Part shown: one piece after another, positions 26,190 to 33,979 of the stretch
Position numbering within the stretch: position 1 is the stretch's first letter
Layout of the letters: every line of letters starts with the position of its first letter
NCBI GenBank assembly: GCA_016714125.1
Contig: JADJNX010000002.1
Coordinates: forward strand, 372,001-436,000
DNA from: Ignavibacteriales bacterium
Lineage (GTDB): Bacteria > Bacteroidota > Ignavibacteria > Ignavibacteriales > Ignavibacteriaceae
DNA: 64,000 nucleotides
Reading direction: 5' to 3'
Notes under the pieces: generated by a model
What the model saw: the letters and a program-made list of their open reading frames with translations, nothing else
Told to the model about the DNA's origin: nothing
Database searches by the model: none
Made by a program: the position numbers and the translations under genes

Positions 26190-26498
26190 CTATCTAAAGT
26201 TTTCCGCTGTTGAACTAAATGATCTCCGTGGTGTAAGATTTTCGCTGACACTATTCATGATCTGAAATGAAGTTCTGTAACCTGAGTGAATATTTAATCT
26301 ACTTGGATTATTCGACATAAAAATCGGATCTTCAGAAATATTGGTTTCAGGCACATACTTGGGTGTTTGTGCTGAAATTCTTGCCAGTTCAAGTTGTTCC
26401 TTGGCAAAATTTCTTTTTGATGATATCTTCGATACAATGATAAATAGCAGATTGGTTAAAGCTATTACAGAAACGAGGAAAAGAATTGATGTCATCAT
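26190..26498 (-). CDS. Small single-pass membrane protein, unknown
   Basis: 102 residues with one N-terminal hydrophobic helix (MMTSILFLVSVIALTNLLFIIVS) and a polar, serine-rich remainder (SAQTPKYVPETNISEDP). No family recognised. It ends next to the caspase stop on the opposite strand (convergent). Whether it is a real gene rests on its plausible helix and composition only. Confidence 0.5.
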   Translation of the reverse strand: MMTSILFLVSVIALTNLLFIIVSKISSKRNFAKEQLELARISAQTPKYVPETNISEDPIFMSNNPSRLNIHSGYRTSFQIMNSVSENLTPRRSFSSTAENFR

Positions 26499-26672
26499 AG
26501 ATTTGGGTCTCGCAGGGTTAAACGAATAATTTGATTGTTCAAATATATAATAATCTGTAATAATTAAATGTGATTCGTAAATGAATTTTCAAGCGAAAAG
26601 TAGATGTGTGAGTTACGACACAACTGCAACTGGTTCATTTCATCAAACATTAAACTTAACATCAATTTAATC

Positions 26673-27488
26673 TCAAAAATCCGCCGTATCGTCACTAATT
26701 TCCCTTGCAGTAGCCGGTGATTCCCTCCTCGATTCGGGCTTAAACATCGCCATTATACCATATCTTTGTTCATCAAGCGCATGATCTGAAATTGAGGGGT
26801 CGTTCCCCTTCCCTTTTATATCCTCAGGGTCTTTGGCATCGTAAGTTACTGACATCATTTCTGCAAGCAATGGTTCATTTAACCCTTCAAAAATGAAGTA
26901 TTCGGGTGGTTTTCCTTCCGCAGGAAATAAACTTTTCCAACCCCACCAGCCTGTTTTGCGGGAATTGTAGGCGGGACTTAAAAACAACCCCTCCACTTCA
27001 AAAACATCTGCAAAAGTGTTTTCGTGGGCAATTACCGAAAATCGCTCCTTTTTTGCAAATGCGTCTGTACCGGAGACGATAACCGATGGTTTTCTGCCCC
27101 CCAATAATTTTCCTGTAACCGAATCCGGTTTTAACATCTCACTAATTGCCCGGGCATGATCAACCGGTGTCCTCTGTTTTTCATAATATGTAAAAACCCT
27201 GTAATAGATTCCATTGTGATCTCTCGCTGTTACACCAAACGAACATGGAGAGCTGAATCCCGGATCGATGCTCCCTGTTAATGTCCAGTCGGGTGGAATG
27301 GTAAAAGGTGGAATCACTTGTTGAAGTCTGTCAAAGCTTTTAAAGAACATCCCTCCAAAAACTTCCCAATCGCCATAAAGGTAAGCCAGTCGTAATTCAT
27401 TTGGAAGGGATTTTAGATTTGCCGCATAAGTGCTTTTGTTGATACAATATTCTCTTCTCTCCTCCTCACTCCATTTATTGTAATACAT
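26673..27488 (-). CDS. Phage terminase large subunit, C-terminal nuclease part
   Basis: RNase H-like nuclease half of TerL. It shows LRLAYLYGDWEVFGGMFF (the GDWD-type motif), SIDPGFSSPCSFGV with the first metal-binding Asp, and SGTDAFAKKE. The frame enters from the ATPase part: restoring one T at 27567-27569 reads EDYFHFIQSYLWDNIFWSLK, then continues into this entry. The M at 27488 is therefore internal. Full TerL about 490 residues. Packages phage DNA in a virus, but no other virion gene is present here. Confidence 0.82.
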   Translation of the reverse strand: MYYNKWSEEERREYCINKSTYAANLKSLPNELRLAYLYGDWEVFGGMFFKSFDRLQQVIPPFTIPPDWTLTGSIDPGFSSPCSFGVTARDHNGIYYRVFTYYEKQRTPVDHARAISEMLKPDSVTGKLLGGRKPSVIVSGTDAFAKKERFSVIAHENTFADVFEVEGLFLSPAYNSRKTGWWGWKSLFPAEGKPPEYFIFEGLNEPLLAEMMSVTYDAKDPEDIKGKGNDPSISDHALDEQRYGIMAMFKPESRRESPATAREISDDTADF

Positions 27489-27520
27489 GTCGGCAGAAAT
27501 ACCATCTTTTTTTAAGTGTT

Positions 27521-28147
27521 TTAATGACCAAAAAATATTATCCCATAAATATGACTGGATAAAATGAAATAGTCTTCGTGTTTTTCAAATTTACGATCAA
27601 TAAAAAGTCGTTTAAGATATGAATGAGACACTCCACCCGGATTCATGGTTAAAATCATCTTGGGTGTAAATCCCGGTTTTACGGAACGGTTGGAAGTTTT
27701 CAGAAACTGTATCTGATGTGGCGTACAATGTGAAGCTTCATCAATAAATACGAGATCAAACTCAAACCCCTGGAAAGAATAGATATCACTTTCACTGTCG
27801 GCATACCCAAACTGAACTATTGGAGTGCCATCGGGAGCGTACAATATTTTTTCTGATTTATTGAAGTGCTCCATAATCTTTGGATGGTTTTCATACAATG
27901 GAAGAATGTGGTTCTTCAACAATTCCTTAGAATACCGCCTGAATATTAAAGATTTATAAGTAAACTCCGGTGAGAGTCCCAAAAGGACAGCTATCTCCCT
28001 GATGGCATGACTTTTTGCTCCCCCTCTTGCTCCGCCGTATCCAATCCATGAATAACTACTGCCCGTTATCAATTCTTTCAGCAGAAGCTGTTTTGGAAGC
28101 AGACTAAATTTTTCAATCTTAACAAGAGATTTTTTCCTTACCCTCAC
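27521..28147 (-). CDS. Phage terminase large subunit, N-terminal ATPase part
   Basis: Packaging ATPase with Walker A-like YGGARGGAKS (about 38-47), Walker B FDLVFIDEASH and the coupling motif ILTMNPGG. The last ~20 residues as assembled are out of frame (see the nuclease entry). Its start overlaps the stop of the upstream small gene by four bases (ATGA), as terS-terL pairs often do. It stands alone, without portal, capsid or integrase genes. Confidence 0.85.
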   Translation of the reverse strand: MRVRKKSLVKIEKFSLLPKQLLLKELITGSSYSWIGYGGARGGAKSHAIREIAVLLGLSPEFTYKSLIFRRYSKELLKNHILPLYENHPKIMEHFNKSEKILYAPDGTPIVQFGYADSESDIYSFQGFEFDLVFIDEASHCTPHQIQFLKTSNRSVKPGFTPKMILTMNPGGVSHSYLKRLFIDRKFEKHEDYFILSSHIYGIIFFGH

Positions 28148-28461
28148 GCCGGGAATCCTTTGTCTCTTGTAAGATCCATCACTTCAATTCTCAATATCCC
28201 GTCTTTATCACTGTTTTTATCACCACCTGAAGGATAGATCTTGTCGATAAGGATTTTCGCTGCTGCTATTCTGTTATTCAAATTTTTCCCCTCCACCTCA
28301 CCTTCCCTCACACTCACAAGAAATTCGATCGATTTATCAGCCTCTTTTTCCAGAAGACCCATGTTTTTTCCGCCCAATACTTCATACCCCTCTTTTTTCA
28401 ATAATTCTTCAAACTTAACGTTTTCCAAAAGCAAATTCAAGATAACACTGTAACACTTCAA
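28144..28461 (-). CDS. Possible terminase small subunit remnant
   Basis: 105 residues, charged and helical, with no clear HTH visible. Position and ATGA overlap with terL suggest a TerS role. The only available start is TTG, and it lies inside a 28-base direct repeat (28450-28477). The 5' end may therefore have been cut by a rearrangement and the original N terminus lost. Confidence 0.5.
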   Translation of the reverse strand: MKCYSVILNLLLENVKFEELLKKEGYEVLGGKNMGLLEKEADKSIEFLVSVREGEVEGKNLNNRIAAAKILIDKIYPSGGDKNSDKDGILRIEVMDLTRDKGFPA

Positions 28462-28477
28462 TGATCTTTACACTTTG
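28450..28477 (+). repeat. Direct repeat, left copy
   Basis: 28 bases with 24 identical to 30727-30754, including the exact 15-base core GATCTTTACACTTTG. The two copies bracket the FG-GAP gene and its flanking small repeats. Confidence 0.7.
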
Positions 28478-28484
28478 CATTGTC

Positions 28485-28648
28485 AAGGGTTTTGTATGGA
28501 TAGAAAATGAAACCGCAGAGAACGCAAAGGACGCGAAGGGGGACTATAACTCGTATGACTGGAATTGCCCGCAAGGGTTTCCCAGGGATAGAAATTGGAA
28601 CATCCAAAACAAACCGCAGCCCCGCCAGGGTTTTATATGGATAGGAAA
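28485..28648 (+). repeat. AGGGTTTT-TATGGATAG repeats and a CGCAGAG-type block
   Basis: Three related copies (28488-28509, 28567-28591, 28615-28648) share AGGGTTTNNNNNGGATAGNAAATG. Between the first two lies a degenerate CGCAGAG/ACGCGAA block (28508-28541). Inverted relatives occur at 30603-30706. This fills most of the 260-base gap between terS and the FG-GAP gene. Confidence 0.6.
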
Positions 28649-28661
28649 TGATATTATTCAC

Positions 28662-28697
28662 AAAAAAATGCCATTCGCCTGACGGGGCAAATGGCAT
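28662..28697 (-). terminator. Terminator of the FG-GAP gene
   Basis: ATGCCATT (28668-28675) pairs with AATGGCAT (28690-28697). Inner GC pairing comes from a CCTGACGGGG core, and on the minus strand seven T follow. The same CCTGACGGGGCAAATGGCAT sequence recurs at 30625-30644 in the repeat block. Confidence 0.75.
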
Positions 28698-28718
28698 CTT
28701 CTTAGAAGGTTTTGTTTT

Positions 28719-29975
28719 CTATTTCACGTATTGAAGTTTTAAACTTTTGGATAAAATTTTATCTGCCTGTTTCAACTTAAGGGTTAAAATGTAAACTCCA
28801 CTCGCTACTGATAATCTTCGAAAATCGATTATCTCTGTATGGTCACCTTTTTCCTTTTCTGTCACTTCTGTTATTATCTCTTTTCCGGTTATGTCGAACA
28901 TTTTTAACACCAGCGAACCATCAAGCGGGAGCGAATAAGAAATATTTGTCACAGAAGATGAAGGGTTTGGGGAAACTGTCATTTTGATCTCCCCATCCGT
29001 TGTAGTTGCAATACCTTCGTCCTTAATCCCGTTCGGTACATCACTTCCTGCGATTATATATAGATTACCGGGTGGAATGCTTGTATGGTCGGTATAACCA
29101 TTCTCAGCAATACAAAAATCATCAATCCCGTCACCATTTACATCCCCCACGCGCCCGCCAAAATTGAGGTTGTAATAAGATGATGATGTTCCGTAAGCTC
29201 TTCTCTTCTCTGCCCACATTGGGCTGCCCCCAAGATATAAAAACATACTTGAATAAGGAATTTTTCTTATGAAATCATTATATCCGTCGTTGTTTACATC
29301 TCCCGGCGAAAAACCATCATTCCAAATTGACCATTCTGTGTTTAGACCATACTCAGGGGTTATATTTGGGGGCCTGTTACCAAATGACATGACTTCTGTA
29401 AACCAATACGGATGTGTCCCTTGATTTGCAAATACTAATTCACCTTTGCCGTCATTGTTGAGGTCTTGAACAATATACATATGATCTACATATTCAATAG
29501 TATCCGTAAATTCGTAGTAATTACTGAAATTAAATTCGTTATTCCCGTAAATGAACCATCTTTTTTTCTCAGGTGAACCAGAAGGGGCATATTTTTTTGT
29601 CATGTCAATTGTAAAATCGTGCTTGCCATCACCATCCATGTCAACAAACCCAGCATTGAATGGAGCAAACTGATAGTTTGTATCTGGATAAAGTTGAAGA
29701 ACATAATAATTTCTAGTGGTCAAAACTGTATTTGTCTCACAAAAATAATATCTAATATTTGCATACAAACTTCCAGGATTTTTTACTGCATCTTCAAATA
29801 CGAATTCTTCATATCCATCACCGTTAAAATCAATAGGCCAGTTTTTACCAAACATATCCAGATAAATTACTCTGTTATCATGGTATGTAAATGTATAGTC
29901 CGGAATGGCGTCAAGCCCGGGACCCCCAAAATAGATGTCAATTACAGGTGGCTTTTGTGTTCCGTATCTTTGCAC
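28719..29975 (-). CDS. FG-GAP/VCBS repeat surface protein with T9SS sorting domain, main part
   Basis: Contains calcium-type loops DFNGDGYEEF, DMDGDGKHDF, DLNNDGKGEL, DVNNDGYNDF and DVNGDGIDDF, typical of FG-GAP/integrin-like beta-propeller blades. A T9SS domain follows (MTVSPNPSSSVTNISYSLPL, GVYILTLKLKQADKILSKSL). The frame really begins upstream: VIPNFSPKGTTGCDVNRDGY connects to the N-terminal entry across GGG 30054-30056, where one base is missing. Whole protein about 530 residues; probable adhesin or surface-layer component. Confidence 0.88.
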   Translation of the reverse strand: MQRYGTQKPPVIDIYFGGPGLDAIPDYTFTYHDNRVIYLDMFGKNWPIDFNGDGYEEFVFEDAVKNPGSLYANIRYYFCETNTVLTTRNYYVLQLYPDTNYQFAPFNAGFVDMDGDGKHDFTIDMTKKYAPSGSPEKKRWFIYGNNEFNFSNYYEFTDTIEYVDHMYIVQDLNNDGKGELVFANQGTHPYWFTEVMSFGNRPPNITPEYGLNTEWSIWNDGFSPGDVNNDGYNDFIRKIPYSSMFLYLGGSPMWAEKRRAYGTSSSYYNLNFGGRVGDVNGDGIDDFCIAENGYTDHTSIPPGNLYIIAGSDVPNGIKDEGIATTTDGEIKMTVSPNPSSSVTNISYSLPLDGSLVLKMFDITGKEIITEVTEKEKGDHTEIIDFRRLSVASGVYILTLKLKQADKILSKSLKLQYVK

Positions 29976-30043
29976 AATAATATCACGGTATCCGTCCCGG
30001 TTTACATCACATCCTGTGGTACCCTTCGGTGAAAAATTGGGTA

Positions 30044-30307
30044 TTACAAAAGCGGGACTGTGTTAACAGGGTTACCACCGTAGAAAAAACTCAATTTACC
30101 ACCTGCTCCCATTGCATTATCCATTTGCGTGACAAAAAAATCATCACAACCGTCACCGTTTTGGTCACCCATGTAAACTATTGACTCCTGCCAATACCAG
30201 GCTTTTTTGATGAACAGGTTTGTATCAAACTGGGCATGGATACTTGGGTTTAGGAAAGCCATCATTGTCAACAACATTCCTGCTGTTGTAAAAATATTTC
30301 TGGACAT
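30044..30307 (-). CDS. FG-GAP surface protein, N-terminal part
   Basis: Signal peptide MSRNIFTTAGMLLTMMAFLNPSIHAQ starting at 30307, then the first loop GDQNGDGCDDFF and FFYGGNP. An in-frame ATG at 30376 would add MGFRFFFGFK, but this is translated from the T-run of the hairpin at 30353-30436 and is not credible. The frame is lost at 30054-30056 and the protein continues in the previous entry. Confidence 0.75.
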   Translation of the reverse strand: MSRNIFTTAGMLLTMMAFLNPSIHAQFDTNLFIKKAWYWQESIVYMGDQNGDGCDDFFVTQMDNAMGAGGKLSFFYGGNPVNTVPLL

Positions 30308-30352
30308 GTTTAATTCTCTAATTTTGAATTTCATCTTTGTCAACACTTTAAA

Positions 30353-30436
30353 ACCAAAAAAAAAACGGAAACCCACACTCAGGCACGCACCTTGGCAGTT
30401 ACCGCCAGGGGTTGACTAAAAGTCGGTTTCCGTTTT
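30353..30436 (-). promoter_or_regulatory. Structured leader with terminator-like stem ahead of the FG-GAP gene
   Basis: On the minus strand a perfect 12-bp stem (30425-30436 with 30362-30373, AAAACGGAAACC/GGTTTCCGTTTT) closes a 51-base loop. That loop can itself form a GACT/AGTC hairpin and a CCTGGC..GCCAAGG hairpin. Nine T follow the stem. It stands ~45 bases before the start codon and has no gene upstream to terminate, so an attenuator, riboswitch-like leader or small RNA is possible. No known riboswitch class was recognised. Confidence 0.5.
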
Positions 30437-30602
30437 CAATAACACAACCTAATTACATCTAAAAGTCGAAATCAACAATTGTCTTCCCACAGACAATTAA
30501 CTGCGCTTGGATTTCATTTTTTTGTTTCAGAATACTCCGGAATTAATTCGGTCCAAATATAATCGATGCAATAATATCATGCAAATTAATTTCACAATCT
30601 CA

Positions 30603-30706
30603 CTACCCTATCCATACTTTACCCCTGACGGGGCAAATGGCATTTTGGGGGATTCCTGTTTCTACCCATACGTTACCCTATCCATACATTACCCCTGACG
30701 GGGCAG
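30603..30706. repeat. Two direct copies of a CTATCCATA..CCCCTGACGGGG element
   Basis: Copies at 30603-30635 and 30673-30705 differ at about two positions. Each contains TACCCTATCCATAC and the core ACCCCTGACGGGGCA. They are the inverse complement of the 28485-28648 type. Confidence 0.75.
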
Positions 30707-30726
30707 AATGAAATTGATAAATCTCA

Positions 30727-30754
30727 GTAACACTACGCCGATCTTTACACTTTG
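30727..30754 (+). repeat. Direct repeat, right copy
   Basis: Partner of 28450-28477 (24 of 28 bases identical, same orientation). Confidence 0.7.
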
Positions 30755-30920
30755 TCAGTTCACAATTTTTCCATATTTTTTAACAAGTTTCAAGAGATTT
30801 TATTATTGTACTTTCTGAGAGTGACTGATAGGTACTTAAAGTCTCAACAATGACTTTTGGTAGAAATCACGGAACAACATCTTCACTAATTTTTCAGATC
30901 ACAAAAAGGTGACACTAAAA

Positions 30921-31913
30921 ATGAATTATCGTAAATTTGGAAATACTGACTTGATGGTCAGTGAAACTGGCTTCGGAGCATGGGGAACTGGTGGAGCTGT
31001 AAAAATAGGAAATATCCCAATTGGATGGGGAGAAACCGATGATAAGGTCTCCTCCAAAGCACTATTAAAAGCGTTTGATATGGGGGTAAATTTTTATGAT
31101 ACCGCCGATTTTTATGGTTTGGGAAAATCAGAAGAAATTATAGGTAAAACATTCAAAAATGATAAAGATGTGATTATCGCATCCAAAGTCGGGCATCGGG
31201 TTGGAGATGGAGATATAATTCAACTGGATTATAGCAAATCGCACATTATCTCGGCATGTGAAAAAAGCCTTAAAAGACTGCAACGAAACGAAATAGACCT
31301 CTACCAGCTTCACTCTGCAAAAGTGTCACATCTTCAACAAGGAGAGTGTATAGAGGCGATGGAGAAATTAAAAGAAGAGGGGAAAATCAGATACTGGGGA
31401 ATTTCCCTTAACACTTTTGATCCATATCCTGAATTCAACTTCCTGAAAAATACAGGACTTTGCAGCAGTTATCAGATTGTCTTTAATATTATCAATCAAA
31501 AGGCACTCAATCTTATTTCTGAAGCAGAGGAAATAAAAACAAGCATAATTGCCCGCATGGTCCTCCAGTTTGGATTGCTTACGGGTAATATGAATCCCAA
31601 CCGGGAATTTGAATCCACAGATCACAGATCTTTTCGTCTTAATCAGGAATTTATCGACAATGTTAACCAAACCTTGCAACCCCTCTTCGCCATCGCTGCA
31701 AAAGAAGGACTTTCCCCTATCGAACTGGCATTAAGTTTCCCGTTATGGCAGAAAGGAATTTCAACAATCATCCCGGGGATTAAGACTGAAAGTCAGGCAA
31801 TCGAGAATATCAATTCAGTGCTCCCTTACAATGAAATGCTCAACAAATTAATTAAGCAGTTGTATCATGAAGATTTATTTAAGCTTACAGATCTTATGCA
31901 AGCTCTTGGATAA
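30921..31913 (+). CDS. Aldo/keto reductase
   Basis: NAD(P)H-dependent reductase of the (beta/alpha)8 AKR family, 330 residues. The catalytic tetrad is recognisable: Asp and Tyr in FYDTADFYGLGKSEE, Lys in VIIASKVG, His in IDLYQLHSA. The cofactor end (GISTIIPGIKTESQAIENI) is also typical. The ATG at 30921 is chosen over the GTG at 30909 because AAGGTGA lies at proper distance before it. Cytoplasmic; physiological substrate unknown. It converges on the GH2 gene with a 20-base overlap. It may act on sugars from the neighbouring locus, but this is only proximity. Confidence 0.92.
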   Translation: MNYRKFGNTDLMVSETGFGAWGTGGAVKIGNIPIGWGETDDKVSSKALLKAFDMGVNFYDTADFYGLGKSEEIIGKTFKNDKDVIIASKVGHRVGDGDIIQLDYSKSHIISACEKSLKRLQRNEIDLYQLHSAKVSHLQQGECIEAMEKLKEEGKIRYWGISLNTFDPYPEFNFLKNTGLCSSYQIVFNIINQKALNLISEAEEIKTSIIARMVLQFGLLTGNMNPNREFESTDHRSFRLNQEFIDNVNQTLQPLFAIAAKEGLSPIELALSFPLWQKGISTIIPGIKTESQAIENINSVLPYNEMLNKLIKQLYHEDLFKLTDLMQALG

Positions 31914-33966
31914 TAACCTCAAATTTCTCTTCTCTTAATTTTTTATCTGACGAGTATAATGAAACTGTAAATATCTGTTTTCCAAATTGTGTGGATTCGG
32001 GGATGTGAATTTTGTTAAAATAATCCTGACCAAAATGTGAATTGGAATTACAACTAATTTCAAATTTATCGATATTTACGAGTTTTTTATCGCCCAGCAA
32101 TACTTCAATTCTACAATCTTTGTAATCCTCATACTTGTCATTAATTACCCATATCTCAAAATTTAACATACTTCCGTGGTAATATTTATCCTGTCGTAAA
32201 AATACTGATAGCAGAAGTGGATCAAATCCCGTTTTGACTGATTCATAAGCCTTTTTGGGTACACCAAAATAGTCAACAACCGACCATGTAATCGATTGCC
32301 AACAGTCCATAAAAAAGAACTGGAAAGCTCCTGTTATCCCTTTTCCTTTTCTTCTCCTGTACTGATGAATCGCAAATTTAAGCAGTTTTGCCTGGTAATT
32401 TTGTGAATTTTCAACAAATTCTGCGAGACTTTTCCCGGGTTCCACACCCGCAATATTAAAAGTCTGATCAGGTTGAAAGTTGTGATATCGCCACTCGGCA
32501 TAATCATAAGGGGGTTCCACAGACTTAAGAAACTTTGAAAGTGACTCAACACTTGGCAGACCCTGTGCCCCAAACTCTGTTACAAGTGGACCCATAGGTG
32601 CCCCGGCATAGTGCTCCATGGTTCCCCAATACCAGCCATCGTAAGGATGCTCTTCATAATTTGATGCTCTGCGTATGATTCTTAACGAATCTTCCTCTTT
32701 AACAGCTTTTTCAAGATGAATATCAAGTGTTTCCACCTGTTCACCGGGTTCATTTTGACAACACCAAAAAACTATTGAGGGATGGTTATAAAAAGAATTT
32801 ACCATCTCCTTAATCTGTTTTATGGCATTTGATGTAAATTCAGGTGATTCGTCATAAGTCCACTGCAAAGGGAAATCCTGCCAAATCATTATACCGGCTT
32901 TGTCGCATGCTTCATAAAATTCTTTGCGGGTTATATGTGCGTGAACCCTGACAATGTTCACATTGGCATTTTTAAGAAGAGTCACCATTCCTTCGATTCT
33001 TTCAACCGAAAGAGAAGAAAGCAGTTGTTCGGGAATTACATTTGTACCCCTGAGAAACAGTTCTTTGCCATTAATAAAAAACCTTTTGTTTTGATCCAGT
33101 TCCACTCTTCTGATTCCAAAACATTCACTGAATATCTCTTCCCCGCCATAATAGAGCACCACTTTATGTAATTTTTGTTCACCCAAATCCCACGGATACC
33201 AAAGTTGTGGATTGGAAATTTTAGTAATCAGAGAAATTTTATTCACTCCATGTGAAAAAACAGGATTTCGTTTAATGACTGTCTCTTCTCCATCGGGCGA
33301 AACTATTACAGCTTTTAATTCCTCTTTTTTGGCTTCACCATCAGCAGCAAGAAGTTTTAGTTTTATGTTAAGTCCACATTCAGTTTCATTGTAAAATTCA
33401 TAACTGACCTTCACTCTCGCAGGCACAACCCCGTTTGTAATAATCAGTGAAACAGAATTCCAAATCCCCCCTGTGTTGGCGCTCTGTCCCAGTTTCATAT
33501 CCCAACCGCCGGGTCTGCAATCGTGGTGATTTAGAACTCCCTTAATCAACTTCTTTTTAAGCGGCCAAACTTCTCCAGGCTCCTCCAATGGTGAAGTCAC
33601 TTTTACAAGCAGTTTGTTCTCCCCGATATGGATATTACTACCCGGCAACTCTATAAAAAAGCCGCCAAAATATCCTTCATGTCTGCCACAAAACTTTCCA
33701 TTCAGGTAAACTTCACAAAAATAATCCACACCTTCAAATCTCAAAAAAGCAGATGTTGAAGGGGAAATTTCATCAATTTCAATATCCCTACTGTACCACA
33801 CGGTTCCGTTAAAATTTTTAAGTCCGTGCAATTCCCAGTTTGAAGGAAGTTCTGCTTCAGAAATGTTGGTACCTGAGAAAAACCCGGATGAAGCCTGGGC
33901 AACATCCAATTTTGAGTTTGGATCGGGCAGATAACACCATTTGCCATTTAAATCAATTTTTTGCAT
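31894..33966 (-). CDS. Glycoside hydrolase family 2 enzyme
   Basis: 690 residues. N-terminal jelly-roll sugar-binding domain (LNGKW, LPSNWELHG, FEGVDYFCEVYLNGKFCGRH), Ig-like sandwich, then the TIM barrel with acid/base Glu in WCCQNEPGEQ (Glu 406 from this start) and probable nucleophile in VTEFGAQG (Glu 464). No signal peptide, so cytoplasmic. ATG 33966 has AAGGAAAAG upstream; a start at 33996 would overlap the previous gene. GH2 covers beta-galactosidase, beta-mannosidase and beta-glucuronidase, and some members act on beta-glucosides. It is the last gene of the glucan-use cluster and probably trims imported oligosaccharides. Confidence 0.9.
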   Translation of the reverse strand: MQKIDLNGKWCYLPDPNSKLDVAQASSGFFSGTNISEAELPSNWELHGLKNFNGTVWYSRDIEIDEISPSTSAFLRFEGVDYFCEVYLNGKFCGRHEGYFGGFFIELPGSNIHIGENKLLVKVTSPLEEPGEVWPLKKKLIKGVLNHHDCRPGGWDMKLGQSANTGGIWNSVSLIITNGVVPARVKVSYEFYNETECGLNIKLKLLAADGEAKKEELKAVIVSPDGEETVIKRNPVFSHGVNKISLITKISNPQLWYPWDLGEQKLHKVVLYYGGEEIFSECFGIRRVELDQNKRFFINGKELFLRGTNVIPEQLLSSLSVERIEGMVTLLKNANVNIVRVHAHITRKEFYEACDKAGIMIWQDFPLQWTYDESPEFTSNAIKQIKEMVNSFYNHPSIVFWCCQNEPGEQVETLDIHLEKAVKEEDSLRIIRRASNYEEHPYDGWYWGTMEHYAGAPMGPLVTEFGAQGLPSVESLSKFLKSVEPPYDYAEWRYHNFQPDQTFNIAGVEPGKSLAEFVENSQNYQAKLLKFAIHQYRRRKGKGITGAFQFFFMDCWQSITWSVVDYFGVPKKAYESVKTGFDPLLLSVFLRQDKYYHGSMLNFEIWVINDKYEDYKDCRIEVLLGDKKLVNIDKFEISCNSNSHFGQDYFNKIHIPESTQFGKQIFTVSLYSSDKKLREEKFEVIIQELA

Positions 33967-33979
33967 TAAAATCTTTTCC

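Larger units (their letters stand above)
30437..30920. other. Intergenic region with hairpin and repeats
   Basis: Divergent promoter region between the FG-GAP gene and the aldo/keto reductase. It holds an 8-bp hairpin (AATTGTCT 30477-30484 with AGACAATT 30491-30498), the two repeats at 30603-30706 and the right copy of the direct repeat (30727-30754). No gene seen. Confidence 0.5.

Noticed and set aside
26673..28461. Active prophage
   Set aside because: No integrase, portal, capsid, tail or lysis gene was seen within the window and flanking genes are ordinary cellular genes.
28719..30307. FG-GAP gene as two separate genes
   Set aside because: The second piece lacks a start with a ribosome site, while the frame beyond the GGG tract continues the calcium-loop repeats and ends with a single sorting domain. 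One broken gene is simpler.
30425..30436. Integron attC site
   Set aside because: The hairpin lacks the RYYYAAC/GTTRRRY core sites and no integrase is present.
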